A stretch of 64,000 nucleotides of DNA from CAWABB01 sp963780165. GTDB lineage: Bacteria; Bacteroidota; Ignavibacteria; UBA10030; UBA6906. Every line of letters starts with the position of its first letter. Positions within the stretch are counted from its first letter, which is position 1. The position numbers were made by a program, and so were the translations under genes. Below the pieces are notes generated by a model. That model made no database searches and was not told where the DNA came from. It saw only the letters and a program-made list of their open reading frames with translations. Location of the stretch: positions 1,860,001-1,924,000 of the forward strand of contig CAWABB010000001.1 of the NCBI GenBank assembly GCA_963780165.1. Reading direction: 5' to 3'. Shown piece after piece: positions 1 through 7,698 of the stretch.

Positions 1-522
1 TGGCGTGGAGGTCATCAGCCCTTTCAGTTCTACAAGATTCCCCTTTCCTCCCAGCGTCGCAGCGATCCACCGACCCGCCGCGCGGCCGATCTTGCGGTTG
101 TCGGCGCCGATGAAGCACGTGTACTGATCCCCGAGAACCCGTCGATCAAGGACGATCACGGGGATTCCCTTCTTGTATGCTTCCTGGACGGGTCTCGTGA
201 GCGGGGCCGCCTCTTTCGGCGACACAATGATCAGGTTCACGCCTGCACGCACAAACTCATCGATGTGCGCACTCTGCCGCAGCGCGTCGTTCTGCGCATC
301 TTTGAACACCAACCGGAATTCTGGATGCGTCTCCGCCGCCTGTTTGACGTCCGCGTTCATCTGCACGCGCCACGGCTCGCCGAGATTGCACTGGCTCATA
401 CCGATGGTCCAGCGGGTCACCTGCGAGGAGGATTGCCCCGTGAGAAAGGCAACGAAGAAGAGAGCGAAGGGGGCCATACGACAGATGTCGGAGAGAGACG
501 TCAAGGGAGGTACCGTTCGCAT
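1..522 (-). CDS. Sugar ABC transporter substrate-binding protein (N-terminal part, cut by window edge)
   Basis: Periplasmic binding protein of the ribose/xylose (RbsB-like, Peripla_BP_4) type that delivers a sugar to the permease encoded just upstream. 174 codons are visible; the reading frame is open to base 1. A hydrophobic export segment lies at about residues 16-29, followed by family-like stretches (IGMSQCNLGEPW, NLIIVSPKEAAPL, GIPVIVLDRR, FIGADNRKIGR). I chose the ATG at 522 because AGAAGGA lies about 9 nt upstream; an in-frame ATG at 546 is possible. It starts 58 nt after the permease stop, so the two are probably co-transcribed, with any ATPase gene beyond the left edge. The exact sugar cannot be read from the sequence. 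Confidence 0.85.
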   Translation of the reverse strand, partial: MRTVPPLTSLSDICRMAPFALFFVAFLTGQSSSQVTRWTIGMSQCNLGEPWRVQMNADVKQAAETHPEFRLVFKDAQNDALRQSAHIDEFVRAGVNLIIVSPKEAAPLTRPVQEAYKKGIPVIVLDRRVLGDQYTCFIGADNRKIGRAAGRWIAATLGGKGNLVELKGLMTSTP

Positions 523-580
523 GGCGTGCGATCCTTCTGCTGTCATCGGCTGTTGTGAGTGCGGGGCGAGTGTGGCCCTG

Positions 581-1615
581 CTACGTTCCGGCTCGTGCGC
601 GCTGTGCAAGCACGGCGATCACAATCACGAGCCCCGTGAGCATCAACCGCGTCTCTTCCCCCACCGCGTTAATGCTGAGAATTTTCTCGAGATACCCGAT
701 CGTGAGGATGCCAAATGCCGTTCGCCCGATGGATCCTTCCCCGCCGCGCAGGCTCGTCCCTCCGATCACCACCATCGCGATCGCGGTGAGTTCGTACGTC
801 GCGCCCGTCTCCGGGTCGCCCTGCTGCTCCTGCGCCGCCTGGCACATGCCGCCGACGGCACAGAGCAGCCCGCTGAGGGAGTACGCGAGCACTTTCACGG
901 GTCTGACGCGAATGCCGGAGAGCCTGGCCGCCTCTTCATTTCCACCGATCGCGTACAGGGCGCGACCGGTCGAGGTGTGCGCAAGCAGGACCCAGCAGAC
1001 CGCAAGACAGCAGATCATGACGATGGTGACGACCGCGAGGTTGTCGCCGAGGGTCTTTGCGTTCAGCGCCTCGAACACCTGAGGGACATCGACGTACCTG
1101 AAGGTGCCGTCGGGTTCCTGCACTGCCGTGGAGATTTTCTCACCGCCCGATATGAGCTTCGCCACGCCCCGGGCGAAAACCATCATCGCCAATGTCGCAA
1201 CGAACGGCTGCATGGTGAACCGCGCGATCAGTCCGCCCGACATGGCGCCGCAGATCATGCCGGCAAACGCCGTGACCACGATGGCCGGTGCCGATCCCCA
1301 TCCCATCCCGATCGTGAGGATGGAAAACACCACCGCGCAAAGCGCCAGGATGCTGCCCACTGCAAGGTCGATCCCGCCGCTCACAATCACGATCGTCGCA
1401 CCGCAGGCCAGTATGCCGAATACCGACATCTGACGCAGCATGTCCCGGTGGGTCTCCCATTGGAAGAATGCGCCTTCTCCGTTGAAGATGGCACCCAGGA
1501 CCACCACGACAACCAGCGATACTGCCGCCGTAATGAAGAGATGCGGCCGGTGACGGATGCCGGTTACCACGTCAGGCTCCGTGGCTACAGAAGTCAACCT
1601 TACGCCTTCGGGCAT
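581..1615 (-). CDS. Sugar ABC transporter permease (RbsC/XylH-like)
   Basis: Inner-membrane permease of a ribose-type ABC importer (BPD_transp_2 family), 344 aa, normal length for the family. Several hydrophobic segments run through the protein. Diagnostic motifs are SGGIDLAVGS near residue 80, GGNEEAARLSGI near 230 and VIGGTSLRGGEG near 290. It is the first visible gene of a leftward unit, with the binding-protein gene 58 nt downstream. A TTGAAC-N17-TATTTT promoter lies about 60 nt upstream (1673-1701). The ATG at 1615 is preceded by GAAGG at a rather long spacing. Substrate is inferred to be a monosaccharide from the family only. Confidence 0.9.
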   Translation of the reverse strand: MPEGVRLTSVATEPDVVTGIRHRPHLFITAAVSLVVVVVLGAIFNGEGAFFQWETHRDMLRQMSVFGILACGATIVIVSGGIDLAVGSILALCAVVFSILTIGMGWGSAPAIVVTAFAGMICGAMSGGLIARFTMQPFVATLAMMVFARGVAKLISGGEKISTAVQEPDGTFRYVDVPQVFEALNAKTLGDNLAVVTIVMICCLAVCWVLLAHTSTGRALYAIGGNEEAARLSGIRVRPVKVLAYSLSGLLCAVGGMCQAAQEQQGDPETGATYELTAIAMVVIGGTSLRGGEGSIGRTAFGILTIGYLEKILSINAVGEETRLMLTGLVIVIAVLAQRARAGT

Positions 1616-1672
1616 GCATTACGGCGGCCTTCATCAGTTCCTCGTCAGGGAAGAGGGGGGTCAGGTGCGCGA

Positions 1673-1701
1673 AAAATACCTCATTCCGAGCGCAAGTTCA
1701 A
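1673..1701 (-). promoter_or_regulatory. Predicted promoter of the sugar ABC operon
   Basis: Reading leftward: TTGAAC (1701-1696), 17 bp, TATTTT (1678-1673). It matches the spacing of the other promoters in this window and points at the permease gene, leaving a leader of roughly 55 nt. Confidence 0.45.
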
Positions 1702-1726
1702 CGCACCGGGCGGAGCCCTCCATCGC

Positions 1727-1755
1727 TTGACACCCGGGCTTTACGGTGCTACATT
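1727..1755 (+). promoter_or_regulatory. Predicted promoter of the CYTH/DinB unit
   Basis: TTGACA (1727-1732), 17 bp, TACATT (1750-1755). It lies 62 bp before the CYTH start and diverges from the sugar ABC promoter. The -35 is a perfect sigma-70 hexamer. Confidence 0.65.
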
Positions 1756-1817
1756 GAGCAGTTCCGTTCACGTCAACGGCCGAACGACGTTCGAGCCTGA
1801 CTGACTCACGTTCCCCC

Positions 1818-2336
1818 ATGCCCCGCAACATCGAGATCAAAGCAAAGATTGATGGAGTTGAAGCCCTGGTCCCTGCGGCGGCCGCATTGGCCGATCAGGG
1901 GCCCATCGAGATCGATCAGGACGACACCTTCTTTGCCTGTCCGAACGGAAGGTTGAAGCTGAGGCAGCTGTCCCCGCAGGAGGGCGAGCTTATTTTCTAT
2001 CTGCGGCCGGATGACGCGGGGCCGACGGAATCGTTTTACATTATTGCACGGACATCGACACCCTCCGCAATGCGTGAAACGCTATCGCACGCCTATGGTG
2101 TTGTCGGGCGGGTCAGGAAACGCCGCACGCTTTTTCTTGCAGGCAGGACGCGGATACATCTTGACCGTGTCGAGGAGCTTGGAGACTTCCTCGAGCTGGA
2201 AGTGGTTCTCACAGAGAACGAATCTCCACAATCGGGCCTCGATGAAGCGGACCGGCTGCTCGCATCGCTCGGGATTCTTCCTTCGCAGATGCAGGCGCGG
2301 GCCTATGTTGACCTCCTGGCGCGCGCGTGGCGCTGA
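1818..2336 (+). CDS. CYTH-domain protein (class IV adenylate cyclase CyaB-like)
   Basis: 172 aa covering a single CYTH (triphosphate tunnel metalloenzyme) domain. The N-terminal strand reads NIEIKAK, the family signature; the usual ExExK here has Lys at the middle position (E6-I-K8-A-K10), as in many CyaB-like bacterial members. Later charged strands KLRQ, RKRRTLF, RIHLDRV and FLELEV fit tunnel-lining strands, with DLL near the C-terminus. Members hydrolyse triphosphate-containing substrates or cyclise ATP; the substrate here is unknown. It begins the unit that continues with the DinB gene 48 bp downstream, under the promoter at 1727-1755. Confidence 0.85.
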   Translation: MPRNIEIKAKIDGVEALVPAAAALADQGPIEIDQDDTFFACPNGRLKLRQLSPQEGELIFYLRPDDAGPTESFYIIARTSTPSAMRETLSHAYGVVGRVRKRRTLFLAGRTRIHLDRVEELGDFLELEVVLTENESPQSGLDEADRLLASLGILPSQMQARAYVDLLARAWR

Positions 2337-2384
2337 CCGCGCTATCGCCGCCCACTCTCGAACCGTAGTAGGGGACCAGGAACG

Positions 2385-2906
2385 ATGGATACTGCCACAA
2401 AAGAGATCATCTGGAGACAGTTCGGCGCGGCGATCGACATGCTCGAGAACGCCATGCGGGCGTGCCCCGAGGACCTGTGGTACGATCGCTCGCGAACCCC
2501 GGAATTCTGGTACGTCGCGTTTCACACGCTCTTCTTCATTGATCTCTACCTCTCTGACACTGACGCAGGGTTTACGCCACCTTCCCCGTTTACGCTGGAC
2601 GAAATGGATCCGGCGGGAATCATGCCCGAGCGCCCGCACACACAAGAGGAACTGTTTGCCTACCTTGACCACGCCCGGGGCAAGTGCAGGCGAACCATGG
2701 CGGCTCTCACCCCGGAAAAGGCCGGCCAGAGGTGCGGCTTCCACTGGCTCGACCTCAGCGTCGGGGAGTTGCTGCTCTATAATATGCGTCATGTCCAGCA
2801 CCACGCGGGCCAGCTGAACATGTTGCTCCGGCAGGCAACAGACTCGGCGCCAAGGTGGGTGCGCAGGGCTGCGGAGGGAATGCGCCATGGCAAAGGAACT
2901 CCATGA
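2385..2906 (+). CDS. DinB-family putative metal-dependent protein
   Basis: 173 aa four-helix-bundle DinB/YfiT-type protein. The expected metal-ligand histidines are visible: H47 in AFHTLF, and H136 plus H139/H140 in RHVQHHAGQ. Some family members are thiol (bacillithiol or mycothiol) S-transferases; most are uncharacterised, so no reaction is assigned. The start ATG follows a short gap after the CYTH gene. The TGA stop overlaps the ATGATG that begins the crcB remnant, which indicates that the ancestral arrangement was a coupled operon of CYTH, DinB, crcB and DUF190. Confidence 0.8.
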   Translation: MDTATKEIIWRQFGAAIDMLENAMRACPEDLWYDRSRTPEFWYVAFHTLFFIDLYLSDTDAGFTPPSPFTLDEMDPAGIMPERPHTQEELFAYLDHARGKCRRTMAALTPEKAGQRCGFHWLDLSVGELLLYNMRHVQHHAGQLNMLLRQATDSAPRWVRRAAEGMRHGKGTP

Positions 2907-3227
2907 TGCGCGTCTTCCTCATCGGCGCCGGCGGATTTCTCGGCTCTGTCGCGCGGTATCTCCTCAGTGGGTTCGTGCAGGGCGCCGCGCCCGAGTCGCT
3001 GTATCCCTTCGGCACGCTTACCGTGAATGTTCTCGGCTCTGCGGGCATCGGTCTTCTCTGGGAACTGGCGGAACAGTACGGTGTTCTCAGCGACCTCTCT
3101 CATCGTTGAGATCGTGGATTCCGCCGAGAAGCTCGAGCGATTCCTTCAGGCGGTCGACGGGGCCATCGGCGAAGGCCTCGCGACCATCGAGAAGGCCACC
3201 GTGAGGTTCTACCGCTCGGGAACATGA
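2903..3227 (+). pseudogene. crcB: Deletion-fused remnant of crcB (fluoride channel) and a DUF190 gene
   Basis: From the ATG at 2906 (or 2903) the frame encodes the first half of a CrcB/Fluc fluoride channel: GAGGFLGSVARYLLSG, then PFGTLTVNVLGS and GLLWELAEQYGVLS, ending at a TGA at 3107-3109 after about 67 residues. The +1 shifted frame then encodes SLIVEIVDSAEKLERFL and GEGLATIEKATVRFYR up to the TGA at 3225-3227, which is the C-terminal half of a DUF190 protein. CrcB and DUF190 genes are often adjacent, so the simplest reading is one internal deletion with its junction near 3085-3100. It removed the second half of crcB and the first half of the DUF190 gene and left the halves out of frame. 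The remnant lacks the C-terminal Fluc helices and should not make a channel. Confidence 0.85.
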
Positions 3228-3287
3228 CGATCGGGGACCCGCGCCACTCGTGTGCGGGGCAGGCAACGTTGACGTCGGCAGGCTTTG

Positions 3288-3848
3288 TCAGCGTGCTCTC
3301 GAGTGGTACCTCGTGAGGAGAGAATCCGCGAGTCCGTCCGGACCCGTGAACACGCGGTCCCAGTAATACCTGTACAGATCCAGATCCTCGCCCATGAGAG
3401 TGACTGGGTTCTTCGCCCTGAGAATCCTCACCAGGCGAATGTTGTACTGCACGATGGCGCCGCGGCACATCGGACACGGCTCGAGCAGGCTCACGATCGC
3501 CAGCGAATCCCTCCGCAGTTTCCAGAAGTGGTCGAACCCAACGTTCCGCAAAGCATCTGAGATCGCATTGATTTCGGCGTGCCCGCCTGCGGCCGTGTCA
3601 CGGCGGACCGTGTTGTAGCCCTTCCCGATGATGGTGTGGCCATACACGACCACCGCGGCCGAGGGAAGATCGGCGGATACCATCGCCGAATCGCCACCCG
3701 CACGCAGCACTGCCTGCACCCCGGGCTGCTCAACCCGCCCGGACAGCGGCATCCAGGGTTCAAAATAGGCGCTCAGGAGCGCAAGCACCACGAGCCCTGC
3801 CCCGCCCATCAGAGCAATCATGACAAATGATTTACCGGTGGATGACAT
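3288..3848 (-). CDS. Membrane-anchored zinc-dependent deaminase (CDA/TadA-like fold)
   Basis: 186 aa. Residues 8-27 form one hydrophobic segment after a short basic N-terminus, so the rest is predicted to face the periplasm. The body is a cytidine/deoxycytidylate deaminase-type domain with H90-A91-E92 (zinc ligand and catalytic Glu) and P124-C125-P126-M127-C128 (the other two ligands), followed by RILRAKNP. The closest overall look is to guanine/tRNA-adenosine-type deaminases, but the TM anchor is unusual for those cytoplasmic enzymes and the substrate cannot be predicted. It is transcribed alone, convergent with the crcB remnant, from a promoter at 3879-3907. Confidence 0.8.
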   Translation of the reverse strand: MSSTGKSFVMIALMGGAGLVVLALLSAYFEPWMPLSGRVEQPGVQAVLRAGGDSAMVSADLPSAAVVVYGHTIIGKGYNTVRRDTAAGGHAEINAISDALRNVGFDHFWKLRRDSLAIVSLLEPCPMCRGAIVQYNIRLVRILRAKNPVTLMGEDLDLYRYYWDRVFTGPDGLADSLLTRYHSRAR

Positions 3849-3878
3849 GTGTGGATTTCCCGTTCTCCTCTCGCGTCG

Positions 3879-3907
3879 AATCTACTCAGTCACGGGACCA
3901 AACTCAA
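3879..3907 (-). promoter_or_regulatory. Predicted promoter of the membrane deaminase
   Basis: Leftward TTGAGT (3907-3902), 17 bp, TAGATT (3884-3879). It leaves a leader of about 25 nt to the ATG at 3848. Confidence 0.55.
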
Positions 3908-4116
3908 ATCCGATCTTTCGGACCCCGTTCGCACGGAGGATGCCACACCAAGTGACGCTTGCGTGTGCCGTGGATCACCGGGTGCTGAGCCGCATGCATT
4001 CTGGGTTGTGTGATTGATTGCGTGGTACACCCATGTCATGTCGATCCGCAAAAATTATCGAGCGTCTCCAGATGTATGATGCAGCGCACACTCGCAGCCT
4101 CGGGCGATGATTCTCC

Positions 4117-4145
4117 TTGCGTTGGCTGAAGTGCTTTAGTACATT
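4117..4145 (+). promoter_or_regulatory. Predicted promoter of the hybrid kinase
   Basis: TTGCGT (4117-4122), 17 bp, TACATT (4140-4145) followed by TG, giving the Bacteroidota-type TAnnTTTG. The kinase ATG is about 260 nt downstream. Confidence 0.5.
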
Positions 4146-4410
4146 TGTGCAGTTACAGAACCGTGCTTCCTGTTGATCCCCCTCCCGTTTTTTCGACGAT
4201 GCTGTCGACCGTTCTTGGCGATGTGACGCAGCTTTCCATCACCAGCGCAGCATGGTCAGGCGACTCCCCCTCGCAGACCAGCTGCAGACTCGATGATCTG
4301 GTGAGCTTTCCGATGCTTTCGAACACGACTGTTGATATCGCGGCGCGCATGCCTGGTGTGGTCGCACGTTCCCGCACGTGGCCCGAGATCGCTGTAACAA
4401 AGGAACATAC

Positions 4411-6621
4411 ATGGAGACGCTGAAGAGTATACCCAGTGAGGACCCCGGACTGCGACGGCAGGCCCCGATCGTCCTCCTGATCGAGGACGAAGCTATCGTC
4501 GCGGCGGATATTCGCGCCCGGCTCACGGCGCTCGGCTATTCCGTCCCGGCCATTGCCGCCTCGGCAGAAGAGGCCGTTCAGCGCGCTCATGAATTGCGCC
4601 CCGACATCATGGTCGCCGATATCGTCCTCGAAGGGACGTACGACGGCATTGATGCCGTCCAGCAGATCCGCAAGTCCATGGATATCCCCGTCGTCTATCT
4701 CACCGCCTATGGGGACGAAAAGACTGTCGAACGTGCGAAGCTGACCGAGCCGGTCGGCTATGTCCTCAAGCCGTTTGACGAACGTGAGCTCAGGTTCACC
4801 ATCGAGATCGGCCTGTATAAACACCAGGTCGAGAAGCGTCTGCGCGACCGCGAGGAGCAGTACCGTCAGCTCGCCGATCATCCCGGTGAAGTCCTCTGGA
4901 TGATGGATGCAAAATCGGGCGAAACGCTCTACCTCAGCCCGGCGTATGAGCAAATCTGGGGCCGACCCTATCGCGACCTCCCGGCTACGCTCGACCACTG
5001 GGTGCAACCCGTCCATCCCGACGACCGCCCGAAGGTGCTTGAGGTGTACAACGCCGCGCTCGCGGGGAAGCAAGAAGACCGCGGCCTGGAATACCGCATC
5101 GTCAGGCCGGACGGCAGTACGCGCTGGGTCTGGAGCAGGATCTACCCGGTCCTCAATGCCGCCGGAGAGGTGTACCGGATCGCCGGCTCCTCTCATGATA
5201 TCACAAAGCAGAAGTGGGCGTGGGAAGCGATGCGGGAGAGCGAGGAGCGCTATCGCCTCATGGCGGACAACGCCACCGACCTGATTTCCCGCCATAGCCC
5301 GCAGGGTGTCTTCCTCTATGCGTCTCCCGCATCCCGCACGCTCCTGGGCTACCGCCCTGAAGAACTGCTCGGCACGTCGGCGTACGGATACCTGCACCCG
5401 GACGACACCGATGCCATCAGGCGCGCCGATGCCGACGGCGGGGCGTTTCTGTCGGCCGGCACCTCGATCTACCGGATCCGCAAGAAGGACGGCGCCTACG
5501 TCTGGTTCGAGTCGTCAGCCCACCCCGTGCGCCATCCGCTCACCGGCGAGCTGCAGGAAGTCATCGTCGTCTCCCGCGACATCACCGGCCGGCGTTCGAC
5601 GGAGGAGACGCTGCGGCGCTACGAGTTTATCGCAAACTCGTCCAACGAGTTCATGACCCTCATCAACCGGCACTATGTCTACGAGGCCGCGAATACCGCG
5701 TACTGCAAGGCGCACGGAAAGGAGCGCGATCAGATCGTCGGACGGACTGTCGCCGACATCTGGGGCCAGGAGACATTTTCCACGGTCATCAAGGGGTACC
5801 TTGATCACTGCTTCGCCGGAAGCGACGTCCATTATGAGCGCTGGTTCGACTTCGGCGCCAAGGGTCGTCGCTACATCGCCGTGAACTACAATCCGTACCG
5901 CGGCGAAAGCGGCGAGGTCACCCACGCAGTCGTCGTGTCGCACGACCTCACCGAGCGGAAGCAGGACGAAGACGCCATTCACGCATCGCTGAAAGAAAAG
6001 GAGATGCTCCTCAAGGAGATCCACCACCGGGTGAAGAACAACCTGCAGGTGATCTCAAGCCTCCTGAACCTTCAGTCCAACAGCATCGAGAGCAAAGAAA
6101 CGCGCGAGCTTCTCCGCGAGAGCCAGAACCGCGTCCGGTCGATGGCGCTCATCCACGAGAAGCTCTATCAGTCAGAAAGCCTCGCGCAGGTGCAGTTCGC
6201 GGAGTATCTCCGCAATCTCACGCGCGATCTATTCCGTTCGTACAGCGCCGGCGGCGTGGGCCTGAAGCTCCAGGCAGAAGATATCCCGCTCGACGTCGAC
6301 ACCGCGATCCCGTGCGGATTGATCATCAACGAGCTCGTGTCGAACGCGTTGAAGTACGCATTCCCTGGCGGGCGCACAGGCGATCTGCACATCAGTTTCC
6401 TGAAGATCTCACGCGAGCGCTGCGCTCTCACGGTGACCGACAACGGCGTGGGCCTCCCTCCGGAGGTCGATGTCAAGAACCCGAAGACGCTCGGGCTCCA
6501 GCTCGTGAACATGCTGGTGAACCAGCTCCACGGCACGCTGGACGTCGTCACCGACGGCGGCTCAACCTTCATGGTCACATTTGCCTCAGACCGCGACACG
6601 CTGAAGTCGCGGCGAACCTGA
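4411..6621 (+). CDS. Receiver-PAS-PAS-PAS histidine kinase (HisKA_2 type)
   Basis: 736 aa soluble sensor kinase with an N-terminal receiver. The receiver (about residues 19-135) has the acidic pair E25/D26, phospho-acceptor D70, T98 and K120. Three PAS domains follow (about 145-270, 280-405 and 410-520; PAC-like ends such as DITKQK, DITGRR and DLTERK). The HisKA_2 box EIHHRVKNNLQ places the likely phospho-His at H539. The HATPase domain has NELVSNALKYAF (N box) and DNGVGLP (G1). No transmembrane segment is seen, so it should sense in the cytoplasm. The start is the ATG at 4411, because AAAGGA lies 5-10 nt upstream; the frame stays open further upstream. No output regulator is adjacent, so the partner is unknown. 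Confidence 0.9.
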   Translation: METLKSIPSEDPGLRRQAPIVLLIEDEAIVAADIRARLTALGYSVPAIAASAEEAVQRAHELRPDIMVADIVLEGTYDGIDAVQQIRKSMDIPVVYLTAYGDEKTVERAKLTEPVGYVLKPFDERELRFTIEIGLYKHQVEKRLRDREEQYRQLADHPGEVLWMMDAKSGETLYLSPAYEQIWGRPYRDLPATLDHWVQPVHPDDRPKVLEVYNAALAGKQEDRGLEYRIVRPDGSTRWVWSRIYPVLNAAGEVYRIAGSSHDITKQKWAWEAMRESEERYRLMADNATDLISRHSPQGVFLYASPASRTLLGYRPEELLGTSAYGYLHPDDTDAIRRADADGGAFLSAGTSIYRIRKKDGAYVWFESSAHPVRHPLTGELQEVIVVSRDITGRRSTEETLRRYEFIANSSNEFMTLINRHYVYEAANTAYCKAHGKERDQIVGRTVADIWGQETFSTVIKGYLDHCFAGSDVHYERWFDFGAKGRRYIAVNYNPYRGESGEVTHAVVVSHDLTERKQDEDAIHASLKEKEMLLKEIHHRVKNNLQVISSLLNLQSNSIESKETRELLRESQNRVRSMALIHEKLYQSESLAQVQFAEYLRNLTRDLFRSYSAGGVGLKLQAEDIPLDVDTAIPCGLIINELVSNALKYAFPGGRTGDLHISFLKISRERCALTVTDNGVGLPPEVDVKNPKTLGLQLVNMLVNQLHGTLDVVTDGGSTFMVTFASDRDTLKSRRT

Positions 6622-6655
6622 ATCGCCTACCCCCTCCTGGTGCAGCCTCTGGCTG

Positions 6656-6698
6656 ACGGGCACGACCGCTTCCCGCCGTTGTGCCCGTTCCGTTTTTC
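6656..6698 (+). terminator. Likely terminator after the kinase, overlapping the next promoter
   Basis: Stem ACGGGCAC (6656-6663) with GTGCCCGT (6681-6688), a 17-nt loop, then TCCGTTTTTCC. The right arm contains part of the TTGTGC -35 of the next gene, so terminator and promoter share bases. Confidence 0.5.
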
Positions 6699-6707
6699 CT
6701 CTATATT
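6679..6707 (+). promoter_or_regulatory. Predicted promoter giving a leaderless transcript
   Basis: TTGTGC (6679-6684), 17 bp, TATATT (6702-6707). The ATG at 6714 begins 7 nt after the last base of the -10, where transcription would normally start. There is no Shine-Dalgarno sequence. Confidence 0.6.
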
Positions 6708-6713
6708 GCCTGC

Positions 6714-7697
6714 ATGTCCCACCAGCCTGTGGAACGACCCCGTCGCCTCTTCGCCACGATCAGCGCGGCCGCCGTCCTCGTTCTGTTCTTCGCTTCGCTC
6801 TTCCTGATCTTCCTGACAAACAGATTCAGCCCCACCGCCGCGGCCGAACGTCCGCCATCGAGTCCGGCTTCCGGAGGGTCAATCGCATACCTCGGCGATT
6901 TCGCAATCTGCTATCGGGCAACCGGAACCGACCGTGGCAACCCGCCGGCCGTCCTGCTCCTGGGGGGGGCCGGTGAGTCGGGCATCGGGTATCACGACTG
7001 CTTCCGGTTCCTCGACTCGTCCCGGCAGGTCATCTCGTATGACCCCCGCGGGTCCGGCCTCTCACAGGTGAAGGCAAGTCTTTCGCATTACACGGTGAGC
7101 GCTCTGGTGGCCGAGCTTGAGGCGGTGCGCGAGCATGTTGCGAAGGCTGAAAGCGTCGTGGTCATCGCCCGGGGGTTCGGTGCGGCGGTGGCGGTTCGCT
7201 ACGCGCGCGAATACCCCGGGCGGGTGGACCGGTTCATCCTCCTATCCCCGATGCCACCCGATGGCACCCGCTACGATTCCATCCTCGATCTCCTGGGCGA
7301 GACCGGTGGCGCGCTGACTGCTGCCGGCATCCCGCCGGCCGACCCGGTTGCGGCGGACCAATGGCAGGACCGATACACGCTGGCAACTGATCAGGCGCTG
7401 GGCACCGATCAGCCGCTGGCGGCACCCATCGCGTCGCCCCACGCATCGTACGGCGCGGCGCGTTCGTTGCTCACGTCGCTGGCCTCTTCGCGCCGATGGA
7501 CTGCCCGGGACATGATGCCGCTCCCGGTTGCCACGCTGGCCCTGCTCGGCCCGGACGAGACCCTCCCCGAGATCCTGCCGGTGCTATTGACGCACATGAA
7601 AATCGTGCGGATGACTGCCACACCTCAGGCACTCGTGCTCCGTCGCGACCCGGCGATGGCGGACACTATTCTCCAATTCCTCAACGAGGGTGTGTGA
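6714..7697 (+). CDS. Membrane-anchored alpha/beta-hydrolase-fold protein lacking the catalytic Ser
   Basis: 327 aa from the ATG at 6714 (an upstream in-frame GTG lies inside the promoter). Residues about 13-34 form a signal anchor. The fold is clear: VLLLGGAGESG (oxyanion-loop region), SYDPRGSGLS, then the nucleophile-elbow strand VVVIARGFGAAVA. In active relatives this elbow reads G-H-S-x-G; here it is A152-R153-G154-F155-G156, so Gly replaces the nucleophile Ser. The usual C-terminal His is also not visible (ATPQALVLRRDP). GPDE may retain the acid. It is probably a pseudoenzyme or has another function. The CDF transporter gene starts one base after its stop codon. Confidence 0.75.
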   Translation: MSHQPVERPRRLFATISAAAVLVLFFASLFLIFLTNRFSPTAAAERPPSSPASGGSIAYLGDFAICYRATGTDRGNPPAVLLLGGAGESGIGYHDCFRFLDSSRQVISYDPRGSGLSQVKASLSHYTVSALVAELEAVREHVAKAESVVVIARGFGAAVAVRYAREYPGRVDRFILLSPMPPDGTRYDSILDLLGETGGALTAAGIPPADPVAADQWQDRYTLATDQALGTDQPLAAPIASPHASYGAARSLLTSLASSRRWTARDMMPLPVATLALLGPDETLPEILPVLLTHMKIVRMTATPQALVLRRDPAMADTILQFLNEGV

Positions 7698-7698
7698 C

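Larger units (their letters stand above)
3849..4410. other. 562-bp divergent intergenic region
   Basis: It holds the leftward deaminase promoter (3879-3907) and a rightward promoter (4117-4145) for the kinase. The 260 bp between the latter and the kinase start are a long untranslated leader. One open frame from about 4145 to 4423 crosses the kinase start and has no recognisable product. No tRNA-like cloverleaf or clear terminator was found. Confidence 0.5.

Noticed and set aside
173..1804. Long plus-strand open frame over the sugar ABC genes
   Set aside because: It is antisense to a permease and a binding protein with clear motifs; its translation is low-complexity, Arg/His-rich and matches nothing.
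4145..4423. Possible small gene before the kinase
   Set aside because: Starts inside the predicted -10, overlaps the kinase start, and shows no Shine-Dalgarno or recognisable domain.
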